Shown here in pieces: positions 16,340-27,510 of a stretch of 64,000 nt of DNA. The notes beneath the pieces are model-generated. The model was not told where the DNA came from and ran no database searches. It saw nothing but the letters and a program-made list of their open reading frames with translations. The stretch spans positions 1 to 64,000 of the forward strand of contig NZ_VJYI01000024.1 in assembly GCF_008065375.1 (NCBI RefSeq), written 5' to 3'. Numbering within the stretch: position 1 is the first letter of the stretch; each line of letters opens with the position of its first letter. The stretch comes from Nonomuraea sp. SYSU D8015 (GTDB lineage Bacteria; Actinomycetota; Actinomycetes; Streptosporangiales; Streptosporangiaceae). A program made the position numbers and the translations under genes.

Positions 16340-19300
16340 TCAGGACAGGGGTGGCAGGTCCGGCGGGGTGGCGGGCGGGTGTTCTTCGAGGGCGGCGAGC
16401 GCCAGTTCGATCGCCTTCTCCAGCTGCGGGTCCCGTCCGGCCGCCCGGTCCTGGGGAGTGATCACCACCTCGATGTCCGGCTCCACCCCGTGGTTCTCCA
16501 CCCCCCATCCAGGCCCGTCGAGCCAGAACGAATACCGGGGCTGGGTGACCCGAGTGCCGTCCACGAGGGTGTAGCGGGAGTCGATGCCGATCACCCCGCC
16601 CCACGTCCGCGTCCCCACCAGCGGCCCGATGCCGCGGTTCTTGATCCCGGCGCTCACGATGTCCCCGTCCGAGCCCGCGAACTCGTCGGTGACCGTCACG
16701 ACAGGCCCCCGCGGCGAGTCCTCCGGATACCGCATCGGCTCGTACCCGCGGACCAGCGCCCACCCGGTGACCTTGCGGGACAGCTTCTCCAGCACCAGCT
16801 CCGACAGGTGCCCGCCGCTGTTCTCCCGCATGTCGACGATCAGCCCGTCGCGCGCCATCTCGGTACGCAGGTCGCGGTGGAACTGCGCCCACCCCGACGC
16901 CACCATGTCCGGCATGTGCAGATATCCGAGCCGCCCGCGGGACGCCTCCCGCACGACGGCCCGCCGGCTCTCCACCCAGTCGTGGTAGCGCAGCGGCGAC
17001 TCGTCCGCGATCGGGCTGACCACGACGCGGCGCGGGTCGCCGCCGGAGGCGGGGCGCACGGTCAGCTCGATGGGCTGGTTCGCGGTGCCGGCCAGCAGGG
17101 CGAGCGGCCCGCGTACGGGATCCACCGGGCGCCCGCCCACCGCGATGATCGCGTCACCGGGGCGGACGGCGACGCCGGGGGCGAGGAGGGGAGAGCGGGC
17201 GGCGTGGTCGGAGGTCTCGCCGGGCAGGATGCGCTCGACCCGCCATACGCCGTCGGCGTCCCTGGTCAGGTCGGCGCCGAGCAGCCCCTGGCGGCGGCGA
17301 GGGTCGGAGCCGCCGTTGGGCGCGATGGCGTAGGCATGGGAGGTGCCCAGCTCGCCCTGCGTCTCCCAGAGCAGGTCGATCAGCTCCGAATGCGCGCCGA
17401 TGCGCTCGACCAGCGGCGCGTACCGGTCGAGCACTCCCTGCCAGTCCACTCCGCCCATGTCCTCGCGCCAGAAGTGGTCGCGCATGAGCCGCCCGGCCTC
17501 CTGGAAGCCCTGCCTCCACTCGGCGACCGGGTCGATCTGGACGGTGATCCGGTCGAGGTCGACGGTGACGACCTCGTCGCCTTCGGTGGCGGCGCGGGTC
17601 TGCAGGCCGTTCTTGCCGTTGGTGACGAGCCTGGTGCCGTCGCCGCTGACCTCGAACGAGCGCACTTCCCTGCCCAGCTCGCTCTTGGCGCGCTTCTTGA
17701 GGTCGTAGCGCTCCAGGACGGTCTCCTGCGCCTGCTCGGTGCCGTCGCCGAGCTGGCCGGCCAGCGGGTGGCGCAGCCAGAGCAGGGCGTCCTTGGCGGT
17801 CCGCAGATTGCCGTACCGCGCGGCCGGCACCGGCACGGGCACCACGCGCGAGGCGAGCCCTTCCGGGTCCACCTCGGTGCGGGGCGGCGAGTCGTCCTTC
17901 TTGTCATCCTTGTTGGGCTTGTCGTCCTCGCCGTTGAAGCCGCGTCCCTGCAGCGAGGGGTCGAACGGCGACGGGGTGTCGGCCTTCAGCGGCACGATGT
18001 ACGGCTTGCACCCGTAGGGGAACGACAGGTCGAAGACGTGCGCGTCGTACACGGGGTCGAAGGTCCGCACCGACAGGAACGCCAGGTGCTTGCCGTCCTT
18101 GGTGAAAACGGGGTCGTAGTCGGCGAACCGCACCGGCGTCACGTCGATCACCGACGTGCCGTCCACCCGCCCCATCCTGATCTGCGACAAGGGCTCGTGG
18201 TGCGGGTGCACCCAGGCGAGCCAGCCGGAGTCGGGCGAGAACGTCAGACCGCTGATGTCCCCCTGTGTGGTGCGGTCGAGCTGGCGCAAGGTGCCGGTCT
18301 CGAGGTCGGCGATCAGCAGCCGCCCGTCGTGGGTGGCGACGGCCGCGTGCTTGCCGTCGGGCGCGGCCTCCAGCTCCAGCACCCGCCCGAGCTCCCCGGC
18401 GGCCAGCGTGCGGACATCGCCGCCGGGCGTGCCGATCTCCAGCGCGTCCTCGCCGCTCGCGTCCGACACCCAGACGGCACGCCCGTCGGCGTCGAGGACC
18501 TGCGGCAGCCGTACGCGGACGCCGGGCTGCACGCGCAGCGCGCTCGCGGGCCCGTCGCGGTGGGGCACCCAGTGCGCGGTGCCGCGGATCTCGACCGCGC
18601 TGGCCCGTCCGGTGGCGTCAGGCGAGAACAAGCCGGCCCGCAGCGGCGCCGGCCGCCTGGACCGCCCCGGGCGCGGCCCGCCGAGCCGCACGTCCAGCCG
18701 GTACGGCTCGGCGTCCAGGCTCTCCAGCAGCCACAGGTCACCGGCGTGGCTGTAGATCACCCGCTGCCCGTCACCGGTGGCGTGGCGGGCGTAGAACTCC
18801 TCGTGTGAGCTGTGCTTGCGCAGGTCCGAGCCGTCGGGCAGGGCGGAGTAGAGGTTCCCGACGCCGTCGATGTCGGCCAGGAAGACGATCCTGTCCCCCA
18901 CCCAGCTGACCGACCAGTACTGCGCCGTGCTGTCGGTGAAGAGCCTGGCGAACTCCCCGTCGCCGTCGGCGTCCACCCAGATCTTGCCTGCGGTCCCGCC
19001 CCGGTACCGCTTCCAGTACGAGGGCTCACGCCACATCGGCGACACGGTGGCGACCCGCCCGCCGCTGACGGCCACGTCGCTGACCCATCCGCACGGCAGC
19101 CGCGTCGCCGCCCCGCCGTCGAGCGGCACCGCATACGCCCAGCTCCGGACGCGACTGCTCTGCCCCGTCGGGCTGATCGCCAGCACCTGCCCGTCCTCGG
19201 TCCAGCCGCGCACTCCCGTCCAGGCGCTGCCCCAGTGGGTCAGCCGCTCGCCCTCGGGGCCGTCGATCTCGGCCGCGAACACCTCGGGAGCGCCTTCCCG

Positions 19301-19486
19301 GCCGCCGGTCCAGGCGATGCGGGCGCCGTCGGGCGAGAATCTCGGATCCGACACCGGTACGCGGTCGGCGGTGAACCGCCAGGCCCTTCCTCCCGACAGC
19401 GGGGCCAGCCAGACGTCGTCGTCGGCGACGAAGGTGACCAGGTCACCGTGCAGATGCGGATATCTCAGGTATGCGCCATTTGTCAC
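16340..19486 (-). CDS. Tricorn-type S41 family serine protease
   Basis: A 1048-aa protein resembling tricorn protease, which degrades oligopeptides released by the proteasome; actinomycetes have proteasomes, which fits. Residues about 1-650 form two WD/beta-propeller regions (SDPRFSPDGARIAWTGG; LTFSPDSGWLAWVH). Residues about 700-770 are the C1 linker. Residues about 775-850 are a PDZ domain (GVAVRPGDAIIAVGGRPVD). Residues about 860-1030 are the S41 catalytic core with DEFAGSDGDIVSAG around residue 937, containing the presumed nucleophile Ser, and the GTRTWGGVIGI segment. There is no signal peptide, so it should be cytosolic. The start is GTG. Acidic KDDKKDD at about 530 is a flexible insert. 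Confidence 0.9.
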   Translation of the reverse strand: MTNGAYLRYPHLHGDLVTFVADDDVWLAPLSGGRAWRFTADRVPVSDPRFSPDGARIAWTGGREGAPEVFAAEIDGPEGERLTHWGSAWTGVRGWTEDGQVLAISPTGQSSRVRSWAYAVPLDGGAATRLPCGWVSDVAVSGGRVATVSPMWREPSYWKRYRGGTAGKIWVDADGDGEFARLFTDSTAQYWSVSWVGDRIVFLADIDGVGNLYSALPDGSDLRKHSSHEEFYARHATGDGQRVIYSHAGDLWLLESLDAEPYRLDVRLGGPRPGRSRRPAPLRAGLFSPDATGRASAVEIRGTAHWVPHRDGPASALRVQPGVRVRLPQVLDADGRAVWVSDASGEDALEIGTPGGDVRTLAAGELGRVLELEAAPDGKHAAVATHDGRLLIADLETGTLRQLDRTTQGDISGLTFSPDSGWLAWVHPHHEPLSQIRMGRVDGTSVIDVTPVRFADYDPVFTKDGKHLAFLSVRTFDPVYDAHVFDLSFPYGCKPYIVPLKADTPSPFDPSLQGRGFNGEDDKPNKDDKKDDSPPRTEVDPEGLASRVVPVPVPAARYGNLRTAKDALLWLRHPLAGQLGDGTEQAQETVLERYDLKKRAKSELGREVRSFEVSGDGTRLVTNGKNGLQTRAATEGDEVVTVDLDRITVQIDPVAEWRQGFQEAGRLMRDHFWREDMGGVDWQGVLDRYAPLVERIGAHSELIDLLWETQGELGTSHAYAIAPNGGSDPRRRQGLLGADLTRDADGVWRVERILPGETSDHAARSPLLAPGVAVRPGDAIIAVGGRPVDPVRGPLALLAGTANQPIELTVRPASGGDPRRVVVSPIADESPLRYHDWVESRRAVVREASRGRLGYLHMPDMVASGWAQFHRDLRTEMARDGLIVDMRENSGGHLSELVLEKLSRKVTGWALVRGYEPMRYPEDSPRGPVVTVTDEFAGSDGDIVSAGIKNRGIGPLVGTRTWGGVIGIDSRYTLVDGTRVTQPRYSFWLDGPGWGVENHGVEPDIEVVITPQDRAAGRDPQLEKAIELALAALEEHPPATPPDLPPLS

Positions 19487-19633
19487 AGCTGCACACTAAT
19501 GCGCGGCGCCAAGCCCGGCCCATCGATTCTCCTCCCGGCGGACCTGCGGCGTCCCCGGAACGGTCAATCCTGGGTTGTTCGGAAATGCGCGGGAAGGAGG
19601 TGAATACCGATATTTCATGCAACAGAGGGAACC

Positions 19634-20050
19634 ATGAGGATCTTCGCTCGACCGCACCAACTCCCGCCCCGCCTGGCCGCCGCCGCCATCATCCTGAACT
19701 CCGGCCTCGACAAGTCGGGCGCCGACGAACAGGCCGCCGCCGGCCTGCACGGGATGGCCGCGGGCACGTACCCGTTCCTCGGCCGCATGGACCCGGTGAC
19801 CTTCACCCGGCTGCTCTCGCGGGCCGAGATCGCCCTCGGCACGGCCCTGCTGCTGCCGTTCGTGCCGTCGCTGCTGACCGGGGCCGCGCTGACCGGGTTC
19901 GCGGGCGGGCTGCTCGGCCTGTATCTCAAGACGCCGGGAATGCGCCGCGAGGGCAGCCTGCGGCCGTCCCCGGAGGGCATCGGGGTCTCCAAGGACATCT
20001 GGCTGCTGGGCATCGGCCTGGGGCTGGTGCTCGACGAGCTGGGACGGTGA
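19634..20050 (+). CDS. DoxX-like small membrane protein
   Basis: A 138-aa protein with an ATG preceded by AGAGGGAA. Residues 12-24 match the start of the DoxX-like fold, residues about 62-104 are two hydrophobic segments (AEIALGTALLLPFVPSLLTG, AALTGFAGGLLGLYL), and residues about 118-135 form a further segment (DIWLLGIGLGLVLDEL). Similar actinobacterial genes are annotated DoxX family or hypothetical membrane protein; the role is unknown. It stands alone between the tricorn-like gene and the LLM oxidoreductase. Confidence 0.75.
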   Translation: MRIFARPHQLPPRLAAAAIILNSGLDKSGADEQAAAGLHGMAAGTYPFLGRMDPVTFTRLLSRAEIALGTALLLPFVPSLLTGAALTGFAGGLLGLYLKTPGMRREGSLRPSPEGIGVSKDIWLLGIGLGLVLDELGR

Positions 20051-20104
20051 CGCCCTCGTGCATGATCTGCACTAATCCGGACATACTTGGGTAGCTCCGG
20101 GCGC

Positions 20105-21073
20105 ATGGTACAAATCGGCTACACCTTGATGTCCGAACAGACGCCGGCCCGCGAGCTCGTCGACTACGCCTCGGCGGCCGAGCGGATCGGCTTCGACTAC
20201 GCGGTCATCTCGGACCACTATTTCCCGTGGCTCGAGGAGATGGGGCACTCGCCTTACTGCTGGTCGGTGCTCGGCGCCGCGGCCCAGGTCACCGAGCGGC
20301 TGCCGCTCATGACGTACGTGACCTGCCCCATCCTGCGTTACCACCCCGCCGTGGTGGCGCAGAAGGCCGCCACCATGGGTGTGCTGACGCAGGGCAGGTT
20401 CACGCTCGGCCTGGGCTCGGGCGAAAATCTGAACGAGCACGTCGTCGGCGCGGGATGGCCGTCCGTGGACACCAGGCATCGGATGTTCGCCGAGGCCGTG
20501 CAGATCATCAGGGAGCTGTTCGACGGCGACTACGTCACCTATCAAGGCGAATTCTTCGACGTGGACTCGGCCAAGCTCTACGACCTGCCGGACGAGCCCG
20601 TGCCGATCGGCATCGCCGCCTCCGCCGGCAGGTCCGCGGAGATCGCCGCCGAGCACGGCGACGTGCTGGTCGTCAACGAGCCGATGCCGGACGTCGTCCA
20701 GCAGTTCAACGCGGCCGGCGGCCAGGGCAAGCCCGTCTACGGCCAGCTGCCCATCGCCTACGACCCCGATCCGGAGGCCGCCAAGGAGCGGGCCCACCGC
20801 CTGTGGCGATGGGCGGCCTCCGGCGGCTGGAAGGTCATGGCCGAGCTGCCCGGTCCGGTGAACTTCGCCGCGGCCTCCGGCACCGTACGCCCCGAGGACG
20901 TGGCGCAGAGCGTGCCGTGCGGCGACGACGTGGACGCGGTCGTGCAGGCCGTCAAGAAGTTCGCCGACGGCGGCTTCACGCACGTGGCGCTGGTGCAGAT
21001 CGGGCACGACCAGCAGCAGCCGTTCTTCGACTGGGCGGAGAAGGAGCTCCTCCCCGCCCTGCGCACCCTTTGA
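20105..21073 (+). CDS. LLM-class F420-dependent oxidoreductase
   Basis: A 322-aa luciferase-like TIM-barrel enzyme. The N-terminus (IGYTLMSEQTPARELVDYA) and motifs (AVISDHYFPWLEEMGHSP, TYVTCPILRYHPAVVAQKAA, GRFTLGLGSGENLNEHVVG) match the F420-dependent glucose-6-phosphate-dehydrogenase-like group. It would transfer hydride between coenzyme F420 and an unknown substrate in the cytosol. The ATG at 20105 is chosen over the in-frame TTG at 20087 because homologues begin at MVQIGYT. It converges on leuS. Confidence 0.88.
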   Translation: MVQIGYTLMSEQTPARELVDYASAAERIGFDYAVISDHYFPWLEEMGHSPYCWSVLGAAAQVTERLPLMTYVTCPILRYHPAVVAQKAATMGVLTQGRFTLGLGSGENLNEHVVGAGWPSVDTRHRMFAEAVQIIRELFDGDYVTYQGEFFDVDSAKLYDLPDEPVPIGIAASAGRSAEIAAEHGDVLVVNEPMPDVVQQFNAAGGQGKPVYGQLPIAYDPDPEAAKERAHRLWRWAASGGWKVMAELPGPVNFAAASGTVRPEDVAQSVPCGDDVDAVVQAVKKFADGGFTHVALVQIGHDQQQPFFDWAEKELLPALRTL

Positions 21074-21106
21074 GAGGCCTCCGGACGTGCCCGGGGCTTC
21101 CCGAGG

Positions 21107-21139
21107 CGTCCCGGCCCCACCACACCAGGGGCCGGGACG
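21107..21139. terminator. Bidirectional hairpin between the LLM gene and leuS
   Basis: CGTCCCGGCCCC (21107-21118) and GGGGCCGGGACG (21128-21139) form a perfect 12-bp stem with a 9-nt loop, between two convergent genes. Confidence 0.8.
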
Positions 21140-21142
21140 ACG

Positions 21143-23590
<2,448 letters not shown>

Positions 23591-23626
23591 GGCTACTGTC
23601 CTTCTGGCTTGACTCGGACCCATAAG

Positions 23627-23720
23627 AAAACCCCCCGTGAACACAACGAGGGGTAGCCGCGACGGCGAGATCTCAGGGCCGTCGCGGCCCGCTAAGAAGC
23701 AGGGTCGCGGAACGCATGTG
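23627..23720 (-). promoter_or_regulatory. Candidate leuS attenuator leader (hairpin 2:3 and intrinsic terminator)
   Basis: Minus strand. After the leader ORF, GCCGCGACGG (in its last codons) pairs perfectly with CCGTCGCGGC, 10 bp. Two nucleotides later CCCCTCGT pairs with ACGGGGGG around a 7-nt loop and is followed by TTTTCTTA, an intrinsic terminator shape that ends about 40 nt before the leuS GTG. TAGGCT lies 6 nt before the leader ATG and could be its -10 box. Which pairing prevails when a ribosome stalls was not computed. Confidence 0.6.
23673..23717 (-). CDS. leuS leader peptide MRSATLLLSGPRRP
   Basis: A 14-codon ORF with three consecutive Leu codons (CTG CTT CTT), two of them uncommon CTT codons in this GC-rich genome, directly upstream of leuS. 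Its last codons form the left arm of a hairpin. This is the classic design of a ribosome-mediated attenuation leader. It seems leaderless (TAGGCT 6 nt upstream). Translation is inferred. Confidence 0.6.
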   Translation of the reverse strand: MRSATLLLSGPRRP

Positions 23721-24056
23721 TCAAGCCTAGCGCACCTCTTCAGTTGAATGCAGGCACTCGATCGAGGTGCGCGGGCACAATGGGCTCTTCAGGTCTAGCG
23801 AGACCTGATGGTGATGTATCCGTTGTGACCTCATTCGTCCCTTAAGAATACTCTTGCCACCGTGGTGTACCGAGCTGAGCATGATCGACCGGAGGACGGC
23901 CTGCCCCTGCAGGATCCGCCCACCGATCCTCATGGCTTCACTCGTTTCGCTGCGGAACCACCTGTATCTCCTGGAAAATCCCATGAGATCATGCTTGGTA
24001 CGTCAAATCCGGATATAAGGGTTGATCCGGACACAACCTCAGGAGGGCCGGCAGCA

Positions 24057-26033
24057 ATGGCAACGGATAATTCCGGACCACACCTGCCCCCGTCCTGGCC
24101 GGACGCGTCCCACCGCGAAGCCCCGTCCTCCTGGCCGGGCTCCTCAGGCGCGGAGAGTCCCTCCTGGTCCGGGTCTGCGAGGGCCGAGGCGCCGGTGTCC
24201 TGGCCGGATGCACCGAGCTCGCCAGGGCGGCAGGATCCCGCGTGGCCGGAGCCGACGCGCTCGGACGCCTCCTGGCCCGAACCGTCCCGCGGGGACCGCT
24301 CCAGGCATGAGCCGTCGCACGGGGTCGACTCCCGTCGCGACTCCCGGGCCTCTTCTCATGACTCCGGTCCCTCCTGGCCGGAGCCGCCCCGTCCGGACGC
24401 AGGCTGGCCGGAGCCGCCGCGCAAGGACGCCTCCTGGCCCGAACCGCCGCGCCAGGACCCGCCGTCGTGGCCCGACGCGACCCCGCAGGGCGGCGCGCCC
24501 GCGTGGCCGGACGCCTCGCCGCAGGCCGGGCCGGCCTCATGGCCCGACGGCCCGCCGCAGGGCGGGCCTTCCTGGCCCGATGCCTCGCCGCAGGGCGGAC
24601 CGTCCGGGTGGCCCGACGCGACCCCTCAGGGCGGCGCGCCTGCCTGGCCGGACGCGGCGCCGCAGGGGGCGGCCGGGGCCTCGGCCGGCTCGCGGACGGA
24701 CTCCCGGGCCGATTCCCTGGGCGGCTCCAGGACCGATTCACGAAACGGCTCCCGGGCCGAGCAGCCGCCCCTGCCGGACCCCGTGCCCGCGTGGCAGCAG
24801 CCGCCGTCGCCGAACCCCGGCGCCTGGGCCAACCTGTCCACGCCCGCTCCGTGGCCGCAGGGCGACCGCGGCCCGGCGGCCGACGCGCCGGAGCAGCGTG
24901 CGACGGGGTACGACCAGGCCGCCCCGCCCGGTCCGCCGCCGCACGACGTGCCGGCCGAGCCACACGGCCCTCCGCCCCAGATCCACCCGTCCGAAGAGCG
25001 GACGGTCACGTACGCTCAGCACTCCCAGAACCTCCTCAACGATCGCGCGGTCCCCTCAACCCCCATGGACTCCACCCACATAGGCACGCCCCCCGCCGAA
25101 GACCAGAACGACCAGCCCCCCGGCGCCCCCCGCCCCGGATCGAACCTGAGCCGCGACCCGTCGGACCCCGACCACCGGTTCGTGACGGCGGGCCAGATCA
25201 GCGGCTCCCGCACCCCGCCGCCCGAGCGCCAGCAGGAGCTCTGGAACACCGTCTTCGGCGACAACTACCAGGCCATGGGCGACCAGGAGGTCCTGGACGA
25301 CGACGCGGACCAGGGCAAGCCCGTCTGGATGTACGCGCTCGGCGGCTCCGTCGCGATCGCGCTGGTCGCCGCGCTGCTGTGGGCGTTCCTGGCGGGTCCG
25401 CTGGCCGGCGAGGAGGCGCCCTCGTCCGCCGCCGCCTCCGGCCAGTCCACCGAGCCGCCGAAGCCGCCTACCACCAAGCCCCCGACCAGCATCGGCGCGC
25501 TGCCGAAATTCCCGGGCAAGGCCTCCCCCGTGATCGGCAGGGTGCCGGACGTCGCGGCCGGGATCTCCGTCCCGCGCCTGGGCGGCAACTGGCAGCTGGA
25601 CCAGCGCGGCTCGGTCACGATCAAGGGCACCTACAACTACACCACCCGGCAGTACGTCCAGATCGCGCCGGAGAAGTTCGCCCAGCTCATGTCGGGCCCG
25701 CTGCCGGCCAGGCTGACCTCTTACTACGAGCAGGACAACCTGGAGCCGGTCATCAAGCAGGTGGTGCTGAACGCCCGCAAGAGCTTCTTCCCGGCCGACA
25801 ACAAGGTCCGCAAGATCGCCCAGCAGTCGATCAAGGTGGGCGACCAGACGGGACGGCTGATCGCGTACTCGCTGACGTCACAGACGGAGAAGGCCACGAT
25901 CGTCACGATGGCGGTCAACACCGGAGGCGACGTCCCGGCGATCGTCTACATGTCGATCCCGTCGGAGAGCAAGCAGCTCCTCCCCGACATCCGCACGGTG
26001 ATGAACCAGCTCAGGCTCTCCACGCAGGGCTAG
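24057..26033 (+). CDS. Single-pass membrane protein with Trp-Pro-Asp/Glu repeats
   Basis: A 658-aa protein of unknown function. AGGAGGG about 9 bp before the ATG at 24057 fixes the start; the frame is open further upstream but lacks a credible start. Residues about 1-270 are low-complexity, built of SWPD/SWPEP/AWPDA units separated by PQGGP or PPRxDA. Residues 270-420 are Pro-rich and disordered. Residues about 422-445 (VWMYALGGSVAIALVAALLW) are a membrane helix. The last 210 residues form an extracytoplasmic domain (GGNWQLDQRGSVTIKGTY, YVQIAPEKFAQLM, NARKSFFPADNKVRK) that I do not recognise. The many Trp-Pro units suggest a cytoplasmic scaffold or binding region. It is divergent from leuS. 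Confidence 0.75.
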   Translation: MATDNSGPHLPPSWPDASHREAPSSWPGSSGAESPSWSGSARAEAPVSWPDAPSSPGRQDPAWPEPTRSDASWPEPSRGDRSRHEPSHGVDSRRDSRASSHDSGPSWPEPPRPDAGWPEPPRKDASWPEPPRQDPPSWPDATPQGGAPAWPDASPQAGPASWPDGPPQGGPSWPDASPQGGPSGWPDATPQGGAPAWPDAAPQGAAGASAGSRTDSRADSLGGSRTDSRNGSRAEQPPLPDPVPAWQQPPSPNPGAWANLSTPAPWPQGDRGPAADAPEQRATGYDQAAPPGPPPHDVPAEPHGPPPQIHPSEERTVTYAQHSQNLLNDRAVPSTPMDSTHIGTPPAEDQNDQPPGAPRPGSNLSRDPSDPDHRFVTAGQISGSRTPPPERQQELWNTVFGDNYQAMGDQEVLDDDADQGKPVWMYALGGSVAIALVAALLWAFLAGPLAGEEAPSSAAASGQSTEPPKPPTTKPPTSIGALPKFPGKASPVIGRVPDVAAGISVPRLGGNWQLDQRGSVTIKGTYNYTTRQYVQIAPEKFAQLMSGPLPARLTSYYEQDNLEPVIKQVVLNARKSFFPADNKVRKIAQQSIKVGDQTGRLIAYSLTSQTEKATIVTMAVNTGGDVPAIVYMSIPSESKQLLPDIRTVMNQLRLSTQG

Positions 26034-26036
26034 CCG

Positions 26037-27278
26037 CTAGAACCTGCACTCCATGTGCTTGATGCCGTTGATGAACATGGAGTGCAGCCGGTCCGGTTTG
26101 CCGCCCTCGATGTGCGGCACGCGCCGCAGCAGCTCGCGGAACATCACCGTGATCTCCCGCCGGGCCAGGTGGGCTCCCAGGCAGAAGTGCGGGCCCGGGC
26201 CGCCGAAGCCGACGTGCGGGTTGGGGTCGCGGGTGATGTCGAAGCGGTACGGGTCCTCGAAGACGGACTCGTCCCGGTTCGCGGCCCAGTAGAACAGGAC
26301 CGCCTTGTGGCCCTTGCGGTAGAGGTTGCCGTTCATCTCGTAGTCCCTGGTGAGCTTGCGGCGCATGAAGTTCACCGGGGACGCCAGGCGGACGATCTCC
26401 TCCACGGCCTGGGGCGCGTGGCCGTCGATGTCCTCCAGCCACAGGGCGCGCTGGTCGGGGTTCTTGGTGAGCAGGCGCAGGCCGTAGGAGATGGCGTTCC
26501 GGGTGGTCTCGTTGCCGGCCACCACGAGCAGGATGAAGAACGAGCCCAGCTCCTGCAGCGACAGCCGCTCGCCGTCGATGTTGGCGTTGACCAGGGACGA
26601 CGTCAGGTCGTCGGTGGGCTTTTCCGCGCGGTGTGCGGCCAGGTCCTGGACCAGCTGCTGCAGCTCCATGCCGGCGTGGAGCAGCCGCGTGGCGATCTCG
26701 TCGACGTCGGTGCCGCCGTATTCGGCGTCGAAGCCGCCGAGGATCGTGTTCGAGCGGTCGAAGACGAACTTGTAGTCGCTCTCGGGGATGCCCATCATGT
26801 CGCAGATGATCTTCAGGGGCAGGCGGGCGGCCACCTCGGTCACGAAGTCGCAGCCGGGCCCCTTGGCCAGGAGGTCGTCCACGATGCCGACCGCGGCCTC
26901 CTCGACGTCCGCCTCGAACTGCTTGATCATCTTGGGCGTGAACGCACGGGAGACGATCCTGCGGAGCCTGGCGTGACGGGGGTCGTCAATGTTGATCATC
27001 GACCCGAAGTACTCCGCGAACTCGGCCGGCATGTCCGGGATGCCCGTCGCGCCGCCGTCGCCCGAGCAGAAGACCTCCGGGTTGCGGCTGGCCTCCAGGA
27101 TGTCGGCGTGCTTGACCAGCGCGTAGTAGCCCGGCCCTTTGGGGGCGAAGCCGATGTCCATCTCCTCGAAGAACGCGGGGCTCTCGAGCGAGCGCAGGCG
27201 GTCGAACGCCACCTCGCGCTCTTCCATGGGCCTGGCCCAGAAGTCACGGTCCGACAGGTCGAAGTCGACGACACTCAT
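26037..27278 (-). CDS. Cytochrome P450, CYP124-like
   Basis: A 413-aa haem monooxygenase. The I-helix oxygen-binding motif is VVAGNETTRN, the ExxR is in EEIVR, and the haem-binding loop is GFGGPGPHFCLGAHLAR with the ligand Cys. FGSMINIDDPRHARLRRIVS and INGIKHMECRF resemble CYP124, the omega-hydroxylase of methyl-branched lipids. Substrate is thus probably a branched fatty acid or sterol side chain (inference). The ATG at 27278 is favoured over 27323, since TTGACG - 17 bp - AATGAT ends 6 nt before it, giving a leaderless transcript. The promoter shares a 19-bp motif with the paralogue at 29504. Confidence 0.9.
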   Translation of the reverse strand: MSVVDFDLSDRDFWARPMEEREVAFDRLRSLESPAFFEEMDIGFAPKGPGYYALVKHADILEASRNPEVFCSGDGGATGIPDMPAEFAEYFGSMINIDDPRHARLRRIVSRAFTPKMIKQFEADVEEAAVGIVDDLLAKGPGCDFVTEVAARLPLKIICDMMGIPESDYKFVFDRSNTILGGFDAEYGGTDVDEIATRLLHAGMELQQLVQDLAAHRAEKPTDDLTSSLVNANIDGERLSLQELGSFFILLVVAGNETTRNAISYGLRLLTKNPDQRALWLEDIDGHAPQAVEEIVRLASPVNFMRRKLTRDYEMNGNLYRKGHKAVLFYWAANRDESVFEDPYRFDITRDPNPHVGFGGPGPHFCLGAHLARREITVMFRELLRRVPHIEGGKPDRLHSMFINGIKHMECRF

Positions 27279-27294
27279 GAGGCAATCATTCGAA

Positions 27295-27313
27295 AAGTGG
27301 CCACTTACGTCAA
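27295..27313 (-). promoter_or_regulatory. Shared operator/promoter motif of P450 gene 1
   Basis: The plus strand reads AAGTGGCCACTTACGTCAA; on the minus strand this is a TTGACG -35 box with the 12-bp palindrome AAGTGGCCACTT in the spacer. The same 19 bp with one mismatch precede the second P450. It is a candidate repressor operator. Confidence 0.65.
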
Positions 27314-27321
27314 TGGCTGAC

Positions 27322-27336
27322 ACGTACGCCGTACGT
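27322..27336. promoter_or_regulatory. Palindrome ACGTACGCCGTACGT in the divergent region
   Basis: A perfect odd palindrome of 7-bp arms around one C, flanked by TGAC and GTCA. It lies between the P450 promoter and the methyltransferase leader and may be another regulator site. Confidence 0.4.
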
Positions 27337-27394
27337 ATGTCATGTCGGAAAAATGTGTGGCAGCCCTGAGCCGCCCGGCCCTAAGGTGATCTCC

Positions 27395-27487
27395 ATGACC
27401 TTCTTCCACCTGCGTTAGCGAGCCGCCGGCGGGTCGCGGACGACCCACCGCCGGCGATGCGGGACGGCTGAGCGACCGCCGTCCCGG
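27395..27487 (+). promoter_or_regulatory. Leader with 7-codon ORF (MTFFHLR) and two strong hairpins
   Basis: AAGGTGAT followed 4 nt later by ATG (27395) gives the 7-codon ORF MTFFHLR ending TAG at 27418. Next come hairpin GGGTCG/CGACCC extended by GCCGGC arms (about 27424-27458) and hairpin CGGGACGGC/GCCGTCCCG (about 27461-27487), then the methyltransferase start. It looks like a translated leader but has no U tract. Confidence 0.4.
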
Positions 27488-27510
27488 GTCGCGACGTGGG
27501 AGAAGGACAA

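Noticed and set aside
15962..18808. 948-codon open frame on the plus strand
   Set aside because: Antisense to the tricorn-like protease; Arg/Ala/His/Val-rich shadow.
23591..23860. Possible T-box riboswitch before leuS
   Set aside because: No T-box core (TGG-containing antiterminator) was recognised; the leader peptide explanation fits better.
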